Part shown: positions 1-7,281 of the stretch, one piece after another
Layout: every line of letters begins with the position of its first letter
How positions within the stretch are numbered: position 1 is the first letter of the stretch
NCBI GenBank assembly: GCA_009783365.1
Contig: WRHG01000076.1
Coordinates: forward strand, 1 to 8,253
Source: Clostridia bacterium
GTDB taxonomy: Bacteria; Bacillota_A; Clostridia; Christensenellales; Aristaeellaceae
Direction: 5' to 3'
DNA: 8,253 nucleotides
Notes under the pieces: generated by a model
Told to the model about the DNA's origin: nothing
What the model saw: the letters and a program-made list of their open reading frames with translations, nothing else
Databases searched by the model: none
Translations under genes and position numbers: made by a program

Positions 1-28
1 TCATGGTTCCTGGGTTATTGTACCTTCC

Positions 29-67
29 GGCGATGAACCCGTCCATGCCGCCGTCCATCACGTCGCT
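29..67 (-). pseudogene. Displaced fragment of a prfB 3' end
   Basis: Positions 35-66 match the 3' end of the intact prfB (1804-1835) in the same orientation with three mismatches (35, 44, 49), including a perfect 17-base run at 50-66. Read on the minus strand in the RF2 frame it gives SDVMDGGMDGF, against GDVMDGSIDGF in the real gene. Similarity stops sharply on both sides: right of 66 lies the end of the membrane-protein gene, and left of about 35 the RF2 tail AYLKMQ is replaced by unrelated residues (AGRYNN). The frame stays open to the window edge, so a longer remnant or a fusion to something beyond base 1 cannot be excluded. It has no start of its own and is in frame with, but after, the TAA stop of the upstream gene. 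The origin (displaced gene end at an insertion site, or a leftover of tandem duplication) is inferred. Confidence 0.75.
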
Positions 68-76
68 TCTGAATCG

Positions 77-1729
77 TTACCAAAAGATATACCACTCAAA
101 CGGCGGAACATCATAGATCAGCACGTAGTACGCCTCTTCCGCGCCAGAGTACTCCTCCATCCCTAGGAAGTGTTCGCCGCCGAAGTAGTCGCTGCCATAC
201 TCCGACAGCATAGCGTACTCGCCCTCCGAAAGGAGCAGGAAATATCGCTCCTGTCCCTCTTGCGCCTCATACCATGCGATATTGCTTTGATAAGGGGAGG
301 GGTACACTCCGTATGAATCGATGGACACATGACGCGTCTTGACCGCAGAATCGGAAAGAACGGTGATGTTATTCGCCCTCCAATAGGAGGCAAAGCCATA
401 GGTTAAGTCACGCTCCTTTAAAAAATCCACGAGTTGGTATTGTTCGGAATTGCCATATTCCTCCTTTTCCGTTGGCAGCGAAGCGACCCGTTGGAACGAG
501 AGGCAACCTGCGGCAAGAAGCACAGCAAGCGGTATGGCCGCAATCCGCCTCCAAGGAAATGCGCTGAACAGCCAAAAAATCAAATAGACCGCCATAAGAA
601 GGGACGTTGCAACAAGGGGTGTTATGCGCCAGTTCGCGTAGCTGAGGTCCCCGCAAATAAAGCCGACGAGTATGACGGCGGTTGCAATCCAATGAAACCA
701 TATCAGGAGCCTGCCGCCACGCTGTGTGATCTTCGGGTATTGGGCCGTCAGTACGATGGGGGCGGCCAGGAGTGTGATGGCAAAAAGGAGATAAAGCAGC
801 GCGTTAACGCCTTCCATGGATGAAAAGCTTTGCCCTGTAATTATTACGCCAAGCAATGTCGCCCAATGAGAGAAAAAGAGCGTAATATGCTCGCCCCAGG
901 CTTCGGGGGGTGAAAAATTGAGGTAACTGTCCGCATATCCTGCTGTTTCATCCCCGATGATCGCATTGCCTGCAAAGTATCCGAGAACGATCCCTACTGC
1001 GGCGGAAAGCAAAACCAGGATGAAGGCGGTTTTTTCACCGGCGGAGGGTTTTGCTAAAAAAAACATGCGTTCACAAAGAAGTGCCCCGATTGCGGGTATA
1101 CAAAAAATGCTGATAATTGTAAATTGATTGGCCGCGCTTATCGCAAACCAAATTACAATAAGGAGACAATACGTTGCTGCTTTCAGGCGGGACGGAGGAT
1201 TGTCCTTGATAAACCGGAGGGCGCGAATCAGCAGGCCAAGGCCCCAGAGAGCAAAAAAGATGCCTTGGCTGTAATAGATAATATGGCCAAAGAACATCTC
1301 CCGTGTTTTTTCGCTTGAACATAGCAGGATGAGTATCAACCCGGAAGCGATGTTGCTGTAGATGCCCGGAAGAGGAATGCTTTTCAGCAGAAACAGCAGG
1401 CCGGAAGAGAATAATAACAGGAACAAGAACATGCCCCAAAGGTGCGCCGTCATGGTGACTCCGAAAATAGCAACAAAAGGGACCATCAGCCAATAACCGC
1501 TCAATGGGAGAAAACAGGCGTATTCGAAATCAGGGTTTATAATCGTCTTTCCGTCGTAGGAGGCCTGCGCCCACATCAGGGTATCGGTGGTGTCGGAATG
1601 GAACTCACCCCGGGAAGGCATCCAAATATAATAGCTGACACAGCTTATCGCCAGTAATAGAAAGAGGAATGACAAGATGGATGCAACGGAAATCGTATAG
1701 CTTCCTTTTCTTAACGATTTTTTGAGCAT
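77..1729 (-). CDS. Polytopic membrane protein with GT-C-like architecture, function unknown
   Basis: The 550-residue protein has roughly 11-13 hydrophobic segments (about 12-36, 78-117, 124-138, 150-170, 184-220, 234-258, 284-298, 307-327, 340-360, 372-390, 396-412) and a soluble C-terminal domain of about 135 residues (415-550) rich in Tyr, Ser and Glu, probably outside the cell. The first outer loop (about 37-77) carries acidic residues (HSDTTD at 44-49, then NPDFEY). This layout of many helices plus an extracytoplasmic tail resembles GT-C lipid-linked-sugar glycosyltransferases and similar uncharacterised clostridial membrane proteins, but no catalytic motif can be assigned with certainty. 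The ATG start has an AGGAGG site 7 nt upstream. It follows prfB by 47 nt and is probably read from the secA-prfB transcript. Base composition is lower than its neighbours (60-base blocks at 541 and 1081 are about 45% and 43% GC), and a prfB tail fragment follows its stop, which suggests acquisition. Confidence 0.8.
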   Translation of the reverse strand: MLKKSLRKGSYTISVASILSFLFLLLAISCVSYYIWMPSRGEFHSDTTDTLMWAQASYDGKTIINPDFEYACFLPLSGYWLMVPFVAIFGVTMTAHLWGMFLFLLLFSSGLLFLLKSIPLPGIYSNIASGLILILLCSSEKTREMFFGHIIYYSQGIFFALWGLGLLIRALRFIKDNPPSRLKAATYCLLIVIWFAISAANQFTIISIFCIPAIGALLCERMFFLAKPSAGEKTAFILVLLSAAVGIVLGYFAGNAIIGDETAGYADSYLNFSPPEAWGEHITLFFSHWATLLGVIITGQSFSSMEGVNALLYLLFAITLLAAPIVLTAQYPKITQRGGRLLIWFHWIATAVILVGFICGDLSYANWRITPLVATSLLMAVYLIFWLFSAFPWRRIAAIPLAVLLAAGCLSFQRVASLPTEKEEYGNSEQYQLVDFLKERDLTYGFASYWRANNITVLSDSAVKTRHVSIDSYGVYPSPYQSNIAWYEAQEGQERYFLLLSEGEYAMLSEYGSDYFGGEHFLGMEEYSGAEEAYYVLIYDVPPFEWYIFW

Positions 1730-1776
1730 ATGGTCCCCTCCTGTATACTGGCGGGAATGGAGAGGAACGGACCGTT

Positions 1777-2875
1777 TTACTGCATCTTCAAGTACGCGGT
1801 TATAAACCCGTCGATGCTGCCGTCCATCACGTCGCCAACGTTTCCCGTTTCAAAGCCGGTGCGGTGATCCTTCACCATGGTGTAGGGCTGGAAGACATAG
1901 CTGCGGATCTGGCTGCCCCATTCGATCTTCTTCATTTCACCTTTAATGTCTGCCATCTGCTCTTCCTTTTCCCGCTCGCGAAGTTCCAAAATGCGGCTCT
2001 TGAGGATGCGCAGGCACATCTCCCGGTTCTGAATCTGGCTGCGTTCATTTTGGCACTGCGCCACGATGCCTGTGGGAATATGGGTCATGCGCACGGCGCT
2101 GTCCGTTCGGTTGACGTGCTGGCCTCCCGCGCCCCCGGCCCGGTAGGTGTCGATCCGCACCTCCTCCATGTTCACCTCAAAGCCCGTGTCGTCTTCCATA
2201 ATGGGGGATACGTCCAGGGAGGCAAAAGAGGTGTGGCGGCGCGCGTTGCTGTCAAAGGGCGAGATGCGCACCAGCCGGTGCACGCCTTTTTCACTGCGAA
2301 GGAAGCCGTAGGCGTTTTCCCCTTCCACCTGAAAGGTGACGGATTTTATACCCGCTTCGTCCCCATCCAGCAGATCCAGCAAAGACACCTTGTAGCCGCG
2401 GCGTTCGCTATAGCGGGTATACATGCGGTAGAGCATATCGGTCCAGTCCTGGGCTTCGGTGCCGCCCGCTCCCGCGTGGAGGGAAAGCACCGCGTCGCAG
2501 CCGTCGTAGGTCCCGCGCATGAGTGTTTCCAACTGAAGGGCGTCCGCGTCCTGGGAAAGGGACAGAAGTTCCCCTTCGCACTCGGCGGCGATGTCTGGAT
2601 CCTCCTCTTCGCTGAGTAGCGCCAGCATGGCCTCCACGTCGTCGGCCCGCCGGCTCAGCTTTTGCACATGCTGTATTTTTCCCTCCAAGGAGGCTACTTT
2701 TTGATTGACGGAGGTGGAGCGCGCCAGGTCGTTCCAAAATTCGGGCGCGTTCATCTCCTCCTTGAGTTCGGCAAGCTCTTCCTGCATGCGGGCCAGGTTA
2801 AAGTGCATCCCCTGCCTTTACAATGGCTTCACGCAGGCGTTCAAGATCTTGTCGAAATCGGTCCTGGTCAATCAT
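1777..2875 (-). CDS. prfB: Peptide chain release factor 2, made by +1 programmed frameshift
   Basis: RF2 releases the finished peptide at UGA and UAA codons in the ribosome. The coding sequence is in two frames: 25 codons from ATG 2875 to CTT 2803-2801 (MIDQDRFRQ...GDAL), a stop TAA at 2800-2798, then the +1 frame from AAC at 2799 to TAA at 1777. Joined, this gives 365 residues, the same as E. coli RF2. The stop-codon-reading motif SPF falls at 205-207 and the catalytic GGQ at 250-252, both the E. coli numbers. Residue 246 is Ala, as in most bacteria. The N-terminal part forms the helical domain 1. AAGGA lies 9 nt before the ATG at 2875, and secA ends 31 nt upstream, so the two are probably cotranscribed. 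The frameshift stop is TAA instead of the usual TGA, and an ATG at 2808 lies in the downstream frame. Initiation there would give a 343-residue form lacking the first helix. Identity is certain; how the frames are joined is inferred. Confidence 0.95.
1804..1835 (-). repeat. Right copy of a 32-bp direct repeat in the prfB 3' end
   Basis: This stretch of the intact prfB, coding for DVMDGSIDGF near the C-terminus, recurs at 35-66 in direct orientation with 29 of 32 bases identical. The two copies bracket the membrane-protein gene (about 1.77 kb apart). The geometry of an intact gene end, inserted cargo and a displaced gene end is that of a site-specific insertion at a gene's 3' end, but no recombinase gene lies between the copies. 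Confidence 0.7.
2797..2819 (-). promoter_or_regulatory. prfB programmed +1 frameshift site with UAA stop
   Basis: On the minus strand the site reads AGGGG, five bases, then CTT TAA C. In the known mechanism the peptidyl-tRNA on CUU slips to UUU while the stop waits for RF2, helped by a Shine-Dalgarno-like AGGGGG three bases before CUU. Here the SD-like run is shorter and further away, and the stop is UAA, which RF1 also reads. ATG 2808-2806 lies in the +1 frame two codons before the slip codon, with AAAGG (2819-2815) 6 nt upstream of it. Termination-reinitiation or direct initiation could therefore also feed the second frame. Confidence 0.8.
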
Positions 2876-2906
2876 CGTATCACATCCTTCACATCGCAAC
2901 AAAGCG

Positions 2907-5669
2907 TCAGCGCGCTCCGCAGCAATGCTTGTATTTCTTGCCGCTTCCGCAGGGGCAGGGCTGGTTCCGACCTGCCGCGCCGGGTATGGACTTATTGGTG
3001 GGCGCGCCGCCGCCGGCTGAGCCCGGGGATCCTTTCTCATCGGCTGAGACGGCGGGTCCTGCGGCCCCTTTCGTACCGGCCAGCCCAGCTGCCGTCTTAT
3101 TCATATCCACAGCCTGACGGCGCTCGGGAACCCGCTCCACACGGCTCTGGTACAGGCGGCGGACGGTTTCCTCCCGGATGAAGTGCACCATGTCGTTAAA
3201 CATATCGTAACTTTCCAGCCGGTATTCCTGCACAGGGTCCCGCTGCCCGTAGGCGCGCAGGCCGATGCCGTCCCGAAGGTTGTCCATATCGTCGATGTGG
3301 TTCATCCAGTGATGGTCAATGGCATTGAGGAGGATAACCCGCTCAAACTCCCGCATATCCACGCCAATGCCCGTAAGCAGTTTTTCCCGTTCCTGGTAAA
3401 AAGCCTCCGCGTCCTGAAGGAGCAGGGCGGTAAACTCGTCCGCTTCGTCCATGGTTTCGATGTCCCCGGCATGGCTGGCCACAGTTCCCGTATGGAGGCA
3501 CAGAGCCTCCAGATAGTCCGCCGCGTCCTTCAGGTTCCAATCCATGCTGCCATCGCCGGTAAAGTTGCGCTCTCCCGTGGATTCGACCAGGCTTTTCACC
3601 ATGGACAGGATGTTTTCCCGGACATCCTGCCCTGTCAAGATATCCTTGCGCTGACCGTAGATCAGTTCCCGCTGTTTGTTCATCACGTCATCAAATTTCA
3701 GGACGGATTTGCGGATATCGTAATTATGGCTTTCGATGCGGCGCTGGGCGGACTCGATTTGCCGGGTGAGCATACCCGCCTCCAGGGCCTGGTCATCTGT
3801 GAGGCCCAGGCGTTCAATCATGGGCGTGATACGTTCGCTGCCGAAGAGGCGCATTACATCGTCCTCCAGGCTGATGAAAAACTGGGTGCTGCCCGGGTCC
3901 CCCTGACGGCCTGCCCGGCCTCGCAGCTGGTTGTCGATGCGGCGGCTTTCGTGCCGCTCCGTGCCGATGATGTGCAGGCCGCCTACGGCCATCACCCGCT
4001 CATGCTCCTCGTCGGTTTCCGTTCTGAACTTTTGGTACAGGTCCCGGTAGGTCTTGCGGGCGTCCATCACAATTTGGTCCACGTCCTCGCTGTGGCCGGT
4101 GGCGTCCTCAATGACCTGCGGGTCGTAGCCGTCCTGGCGCATTGCGCGCCGGGCCAGAAAATCCGGGTTGCCGCCAAGCAGGATGTCGGTGCCGCGGCCC
4201 GCCATGTTGGTGGCGATGGTCACGGCGCCCACATGGCCCGCCTGGGCTACAATTTCCGCTTCCTTCTGGTGGTTTTTGGCGTTTAATACCTCATGGGGGA
4301 TGCCTCTCAGGTCAATGAGGCGGGATAGCATTTCGCTGGTCTCCACGTTAACGGTGCCCACCAGCAAGGGCTGGCCTGTTTTATGCCGGGTTACGATTTC
4401 CTCCACAACGGCGTTGAACTTGCCCTTCCTGCCTTTATAAACCACGTCGTTGAGATCCGTACGGATCATGGGCATATTGGTGGGAATCTGCACCACGTCC
4501 AGGTTGTATATACCCTGGAACTCCTCTTCTTCCGTTTTGGCGGTACCCGTCATGCCGCTGATCTTCTTATACATGCGGAAGTAGTTCTGGAATGTAATGG
4601 TTGCCAGTGTCTTGCTTTCCCGCTCCACTTTTACGCGTTCCTTGGCCTCAATGGCTTGGTGCAGCCCGTCGCTGTAGCGCCGGCCCACCATCAGGCGCCC
4701 GGTGAACTCGTCCACGATGATGACTTCGCCGTTTTGCACCACATAGTCCACATCGCGCTTCATCATGGCGTGGGCTTTAAGGGCTTGTAAAATATGGTGA
4801 TAAAGCTCGTTGTTTTCAATATCGGCGATGTTTTCTACCTTAAAAGCGTTCTGCGCCTTTGTGATGCCGGCGTCCGTCAAGGTTACGGCCTTTTCCTTCT
4901 CGGCGACGGTGTAATCCGCCTCGTTGCGCAGGCGGGAGACGAACTGGTCCGCCCGCTGATACATGTCGGTGGACTTTTCCCCCTGGCCGGAGATGATCAG
5001 CGGCGTGCGCGCCTCGTCGATGAGGATGGAGTCCACCTCGTCTACGATGGCATACACATGCCCGCGCTGCACCATGTCCTTGCCGTAGATCACCATGTTG
5101 TCCCGCAGGTAGTCAAAGCCCATTTCGTTGTTGGTGCCGTAGGTGATGTCGCAGGCGTAAGCCATACGGCGTTGGGCGTTGTCCATATCGTGGATAATAA
5201 GGCCCACGCTGAGCCCCAGGAATTTGTAGATCTTGCCCATCCACTCGCTGTCGCGCTTGGCCAGGTAATCGTTAACGGTGACGATGTGTACCCCCTCGCC
5301 GGTTAAGGCGTTCAGGTAGGCCGGCAAGGTCGCAACCAGCGTCTTTCCCTCGCCGGTTTTCATCTCCGCAATGCGCCCCTGGTGCAGGCAAATACCGCCC
5401 AGCACCTGTACCGGATAAGGCCGCATCCCTACGCTTCTTTCCGCGGCTTCCCGGCAGGCCGCGAATGCGTCGGGCAGAATATCCTCAAGGGTTTCGCCGG
5501 CGGCCAGGCGGGCTTTTAACGCGGGGGTTTTCTCCCGAAGCTGGGCGTCGGAGAGCTGTTTATACTCGTCCGCCCGGTCCAGCACCAGATCCGCGATCTT
5601 AACCAGCCGCTTCACTTCCGTCTCGTTGCTCTGCCCAAATACTCTCTTTGCGATATCGATCAATGACAA
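2907..5669 (-). CDS. secA: Protein translocase ATPase SecA
   Basis: SecA is the ATP-driven motor that pushes unfolded preproteins through the SecYEG channel. The 920-residue product shows Walker A (MKTGEGKT, 103-110), Walker B DEVD (210-213), the helicase-like second nucleotide domain with [10 protein letters not shown] and [13 protein letters not shown], the scaffold and wing regions, a long Ala/Gly-rich linker, and a C-terminal zinc motif CxCx8CC (C905, C907, C916, C917) used for SecB or lipid contact. TTG at 5669-5667 is chosen as the start: AAGGAG (5684-5679) lies 9 nt upstream, and the protein then begins [12 protein letters not shown] like other SecAs. The frame is open to an ATG at 5750, but that ATG lies inside the promoter and cannot be in the main transcript. 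prfB follows after 31 nt. The length is slightly above the usual 800-900 owing to the linker and an acidic insertion near TGHSEDVD. Confidence 0.97.
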   Translation of the reverse strand: MSLIDIAKRVFGQSNETEVKRLVKIADLVLDRADEYKQLSDAQLREKTPALKARLAAGETLEDILPDAFAACREAAERSVGMRPYPVQVLGGICLHQGRIAEMKTGEGKTLVATLPAYLNALTGEGVHIVTVNDYLAKRDSEWMGKIYKFLGLSVGLIIHDMDNAQRRMAYACDITYGTNNEMGFDYLRDNMVIYGKDMVQRGHVYAIVDEVDSILIDEARTPLIISGQGEKSTDMYQRADQFVSRLRNEADYTVAEKEKAVTLTDAGITKAQNAFKVENIADIENNELYHHILQALKAHAMMKRDVDYVVQNGEVIIVDEFTGRLMVGRRYSDGLHQAIEAKERVKVERESKTLATITFQNYFRMYKKISGMTGTAKTEEEEFQGIYNLDVVQIPTNMPMIRTDLNDVVYKGRKGKFNAVVEEIVTRHKTGQPLLVGTVNVETSEMLSRLIDLRGIPHEVLNAKNHQKEAEIVAQAGHVGAVTIATNMAGRGTDILLGGNPDFLARRAMRQDGYDPQVIEDATGHSEDVDQIVMDARKTYRDLYQKFRTETDEEHERVMAVGGLHIIGTERHESRRIDNQLRGRAGRQGDPGSTQFFISLEDDVMRLFGSERITPMIERLGLTDDQALEAGMLTRQIESAQRRIESHNYDIRKSVLKFDDVMNKQRELIYGQRKDILTGQDVRENILSMVKSLVESTGERNFTGDGSMDWNLKDAADYLEALCLHTGTVASHAGDIETMDEADEFTALLLQDAEAFYQEREKLLTGIGVDMREFERVILLNAIDHHWMNHIDDMDNLRDGIGLRAYGQRDPVQEYRLESYDMFNDMVHFIREETVRRLYQSRVERVPERRQAVDMNKTAAGLAGTKGAAGPAVSADEKGSPGSAGGGAPTNKSIPGAAGRNQPCPCGSGKKYKHCCGAR

Positions 5670-5705
5670 TACGGTCGTCTCCTTCGTCGGTTTATCTCCG
5701 GGGAG

Positions 5706-5723
5706 CGGCGGGGATTCCCGCCG
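5706..5723 (-). other. GC-rich hairpin in the secA leader RNA
   Basis: A perfect 7-bp stem (5706-5712 with 5717-5723, CGGCGGG/CCCGCCG) and a 4-base loop lie between the predicted transcription start (about 5734) and the secA ribosome binding site at 5684-5679. No run of T follows it, so it is not a standard terminator. It could stabilise the leader or affect translation; no known riboswitch or leader-peptide architecture is recognised. Confidence 0.5.
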
Positions 5724-5740
5724 GGGCAAGAACCATTTAT

Positions 5741-5769
5741 ATTGTAACATTATCTATATTCTTTGTCGA
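5741..5769 (-). promoter_or_regulatory. Promoter of the secA-prfB operon
   Basis: On the minus strand TCGACA (5769-5764) and TACAAT (5746-5741) are separated by exactly 17 bases. Each box differs from the sigma-70/sigma-A consensus at one position, and the spacer is AT-rich. Transcription should start near 5734, giving a leader of about 65 nt before the TTG start. This also rules out the ATG at 5750 as the main start. Confidence 0.75.
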
Positions 5770-5780
5770 GATACTTATGG

Positions 5781-5817
5781 GCGGCGGCTGAGCGTATGAG
5801 GAAACTCGGGCCGCCGC
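5781..5817. repeat. Inverted repeat between the divergent promoters
   Basis: GCGGCGGC (5781-5788) pairs perfectly with GCCGCCGC (5810-5817). GAG (5790-5792) and CTC (5805-5807) can extend the stem inward. It is followed on the plus strand by TTTCATT, a poor T-run. It lies just upstream of both the leftward secA promoter and the rightward promoter. It may be a weak terminator, a protein-binding site or a structured short transcript; the sequence does not decide. Confidence 0.5.
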
Positions 5818-5822
5818 TTTCA

Positions 5823-5851
5823 TTGACACCCGCCCGTCCTGATGATAAGAT
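5823..5851 (+). promoter_or_regulatory. Promoter of the DUF1858 and diiron/ECF-S gene pair
   Basis: A perfect TTGACA (5823-5828) is followed after 17 bases by TAAGAT (5846-5851), which matches the -10 consensus at four of six positions. The predicted start near 5858 leaves about 30 nt before the ATG at 5890. It is divergent from the secA promoter, 53 bases apart. Confidence 0.6.
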
Positions 5852-5889
5852 AAGCTGAAACCGCAGGATCGGGAAAAAGGAGAGAGATT

Positions 5890-6093
5890 ATGACAGTTAC
5901 AAAGGATATGTCCATCGGGCAGGTGCTTACAATCAACCAGGATACGGCGAGCGTTTTCATGGATTTCGGCATGCACTGCCTGGGCTGTCCCCATGCCACC
6001 GCGGAATCCATCCAGGATGCATGCGCGGTTCACGGGTCAGATCCGGATGCGTTGGTGGAGAAGCTGAACGCTTTTTTGCAGGATAACGTCTGA
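5890..6093 (+). CDS. DUF1858 domain redox-disulfide protein
   Basis: This 67-residue cytoplasmic protein consists of a single DUF1858 domain, also called the hybrid-cluster-protein-associated redox disulfide domain. The hallmark HCLGCPHATAESI (29-41) carries the CxxC pair C30/C33, with a further Cys at 45 (DACAVHG). In other genomes the domain occurs alone or attached to iron-sulfur or redox proteins in anaerobes, and its exact reaction is unknown. AAGGAG (5877-5882) lies 7 nt before the ATG. The next gene starts 67 nt downstream on the same strand with no terminator between, so the pair is probably cotranscribed. That places a candidate thiol switch or metal-binding small protein with a diiron protein. 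Family assignment is firm; a joint role with its neighbour is inferred. Confidence 0.9.
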   Translation: MTVTKDMSIGQVLTINQDTASVFMDFGMHCLGCPHATAESIQDACAVHGSDPDALVEKLNAFLQDNV

Positions 6094-6160
6094 TTTTACC
6101 TTGTCGGGGAACCATTTGGAAACCGCAGGGTATGGGGACGCATGTGGAAAGCAGGTGCCT

Positions 6161-7210
6161 ATGAAGCTGGAATCCGCGCAGGAGGCCCTCTTTGTGGCCT
6201 TGGAAATGGAGCGCCGCGCGCTGACCATTTACCAAAGGGCGCTGCTCCTGCTGGAGGGGCAGGGCCGCGGGAGCAGTCCGCTGTACGCCGCCATGCTGCG
6301 GATGCTTGAAGACGAGCGGCGACACCTAAAGCGATTTCAAAAATTGTATGAGGGTTTGGATGAGCCTCGGGAGCGGAAACTCATTCTGTCGGCTGTGGCG
6401 GGGGGCCTGCTGTTTGAGGGCGGGCTGATGGAAGCCGCCCGGGAGGGGATTCTCCAGGATGTGCCCAGCATGCTTGCTTACGCCATCCAGGAGGAAGAAA
6501 AGGCTGCCCATGCCTATCAAGACTTCGCCCGGCAATGCCGGGACGGAGAAACCCGGGCTGCCTTGGAAGCAATCGCCCGGGAAGAGTTGCAGCACCGGCA
6601 GGAGTTGGAATCCAAAACCGGCGCCCTGCTGGAGGAACCGCCGCCGGACAACGCATCCGCTTCGGCCGGGCTCATCAGCAAGGCGTCTTTGTTCCGTTTT
6701 TCCCGGCCCATCGGGCTCCAAAAACCTTTAAAACCGCTTATGCTGGCCCTTGGAGGCCTGCTGGCGGCGCTGGTGTTCATAGCCACTGTGTTCCTGAACC
6801 TGCCCGTTCCCATGAGTCAGGGGTATGTGCACCTGGGAGACGGGTTCATCTTGCTGGGTACGGCGCTGCTTTCATACGCGGCGATACCGGCAGCCGCTCT
6901 GGGCAGTCTGTTGGCGGATTTACTGCTGGGATTCGCGCCCTATGCCTTGCCTACGTTTTTCATCAAAGGCGGCATGGCGGCCATCGCCCTGCTGGCCGCC
7001 GGGGCTAAGCCTGTTTGGCTGCGGGCTGTGATATGGATGATGGCTGAAGGATTCATGGCAGTCGGATACTTCCTTGCGGAATGGCTGGTGCTGGGCGTGG
7101 GCTTCGGAGGCGCTTGGGCCAATGTGCCCGGCAACGCGATACAGGGTATCGGCGGCGTGGTGGTGGCGCTGGCGCTCCTGCCCATATTGCGGCTGGCCAA
7201 CCCTGATTGA
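6161..7210 (+). CDS. Rubrerythrin-like diiron domain fused to an ECF S-component-like membrane domain
   Basis: The N-terminal 155 residues form a four-helix ferritin-like domain with two matched halves: E17-x6-Y24 and E52-RR-H55, then E112-x6-Y119 and E142-LQ-H145. These are the Glu and ExxH ligands of a dinuclear iron site. A Pro/Ser/Ala-rich linker (158-172) leads to about five or six hydrophobic segments (193-213 and 222-345). There YVHLGDGFILLG, the following ADLLLGFAPYALPTFFIKGG, and VPGNAIQG near the end resemble the riboflavin/thiamine-type S components of energy-coupling-factor vitamin and metal importers. No EcfA or EcfT gene is in the window, so it would need the shared module. ATG 6161 is chosen because AGGTG lies just upstream and the domain begins there; an in-frame TTG at 6101 has no ribosome site. 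A comparable known design is MbfA (ferritin-like domain on a VIT1 iron exporter), but this membrane half does not look like VIT1. The substrate is unknown. Confidence 0.8.
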   Translation: MKLESAQEALFVALEMERRALTIYQRALLLLEGQGRGSSPLYAAMLRMLEDERRHLKRFQKLYEGLDEPRERKLILSAVAGGLLFEGGLMEAAREGILQDVPSMLAYAIQEEEKAAHAYQDFARQCRDGETRAALEAIAREELQHRQELESKTGALLEEPPPDNASASAGLISKASLFRFSRPIGLQKPLKPLMLALGGLLAALVFIATVFLNLPVPMSQGYVHLGDGFILLGTALLSYAAIPAAALGSLLADLLLGFAPYALPTFFIKGGMAAIALLAAGAKPVWLRAVIWMMAEGFMAVGYFLAEWLVLGVGFGGAWANVPGNAIQGIGGVVVALALLPILRLANPD

Positions 7211-7223
7211 ATGCAGGGTTGGC
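7196..7223. terminator. 10-bp hairpin spanning the stop codon, possible terminator
   Basis: GCCAACCCTG (7196-7205) pairs perfectly with CAGGGTTGGC (7214-7223) across an 8-base loop that contains the TGA stop (7208-7210) of the diiron/ECF-S gene. It lies between two convergent genes, where a two-way terminator would be expected. There is no T-run on either side, so it may instead protect the 3' end or act with Rho. Confidence 0.5.
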
Positions 7224-7281
7224 GGGATGATGCGACAAACGCCGACAAGCAGAAAACAGCCTGCCCGGCCCGCCCTGCGAA

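Noticed and set aside
77..1729. Calling the membrane protein a specific glycosyltransferase
   Set aside because: Only the overall topology and acidic first loop resemble GT-C enzymes; no diagnostic catalytic motif or sugar-pathway neighbour is present.
1766..1776. Palindrome AACGG-A-CCGTT between prfB and the membrane gene
   Set aside because: The one-base loop cannot form a hairpin, and a 5-bp half-site in one place is too short to call an operator.
2798..2800. In-frame TAA early in prfB, suggesting a pseudogene
   Set aside because: The stop is at the family's programmed frameshift position, and the joined product has canonical length and motif spacing, so the gene is read as functional.
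3183..4286. Long open frame on the plus strand opposite secA, and similar ones at 1864-2619 and 4794-5306
   Set aside because: They mirror the codon pattern of the GC-rich genes on the other strand, have no recognisable domain and no ribosome sites.
6101..6160. Upstream TTG extension of the diiron/ECF-S protein by 20 residues
   Set aside because: No Shine-Dalgarno sequence precedes 6101 and the extra residues have no family resemblance; ATG 6161 fits the start of the first helix.
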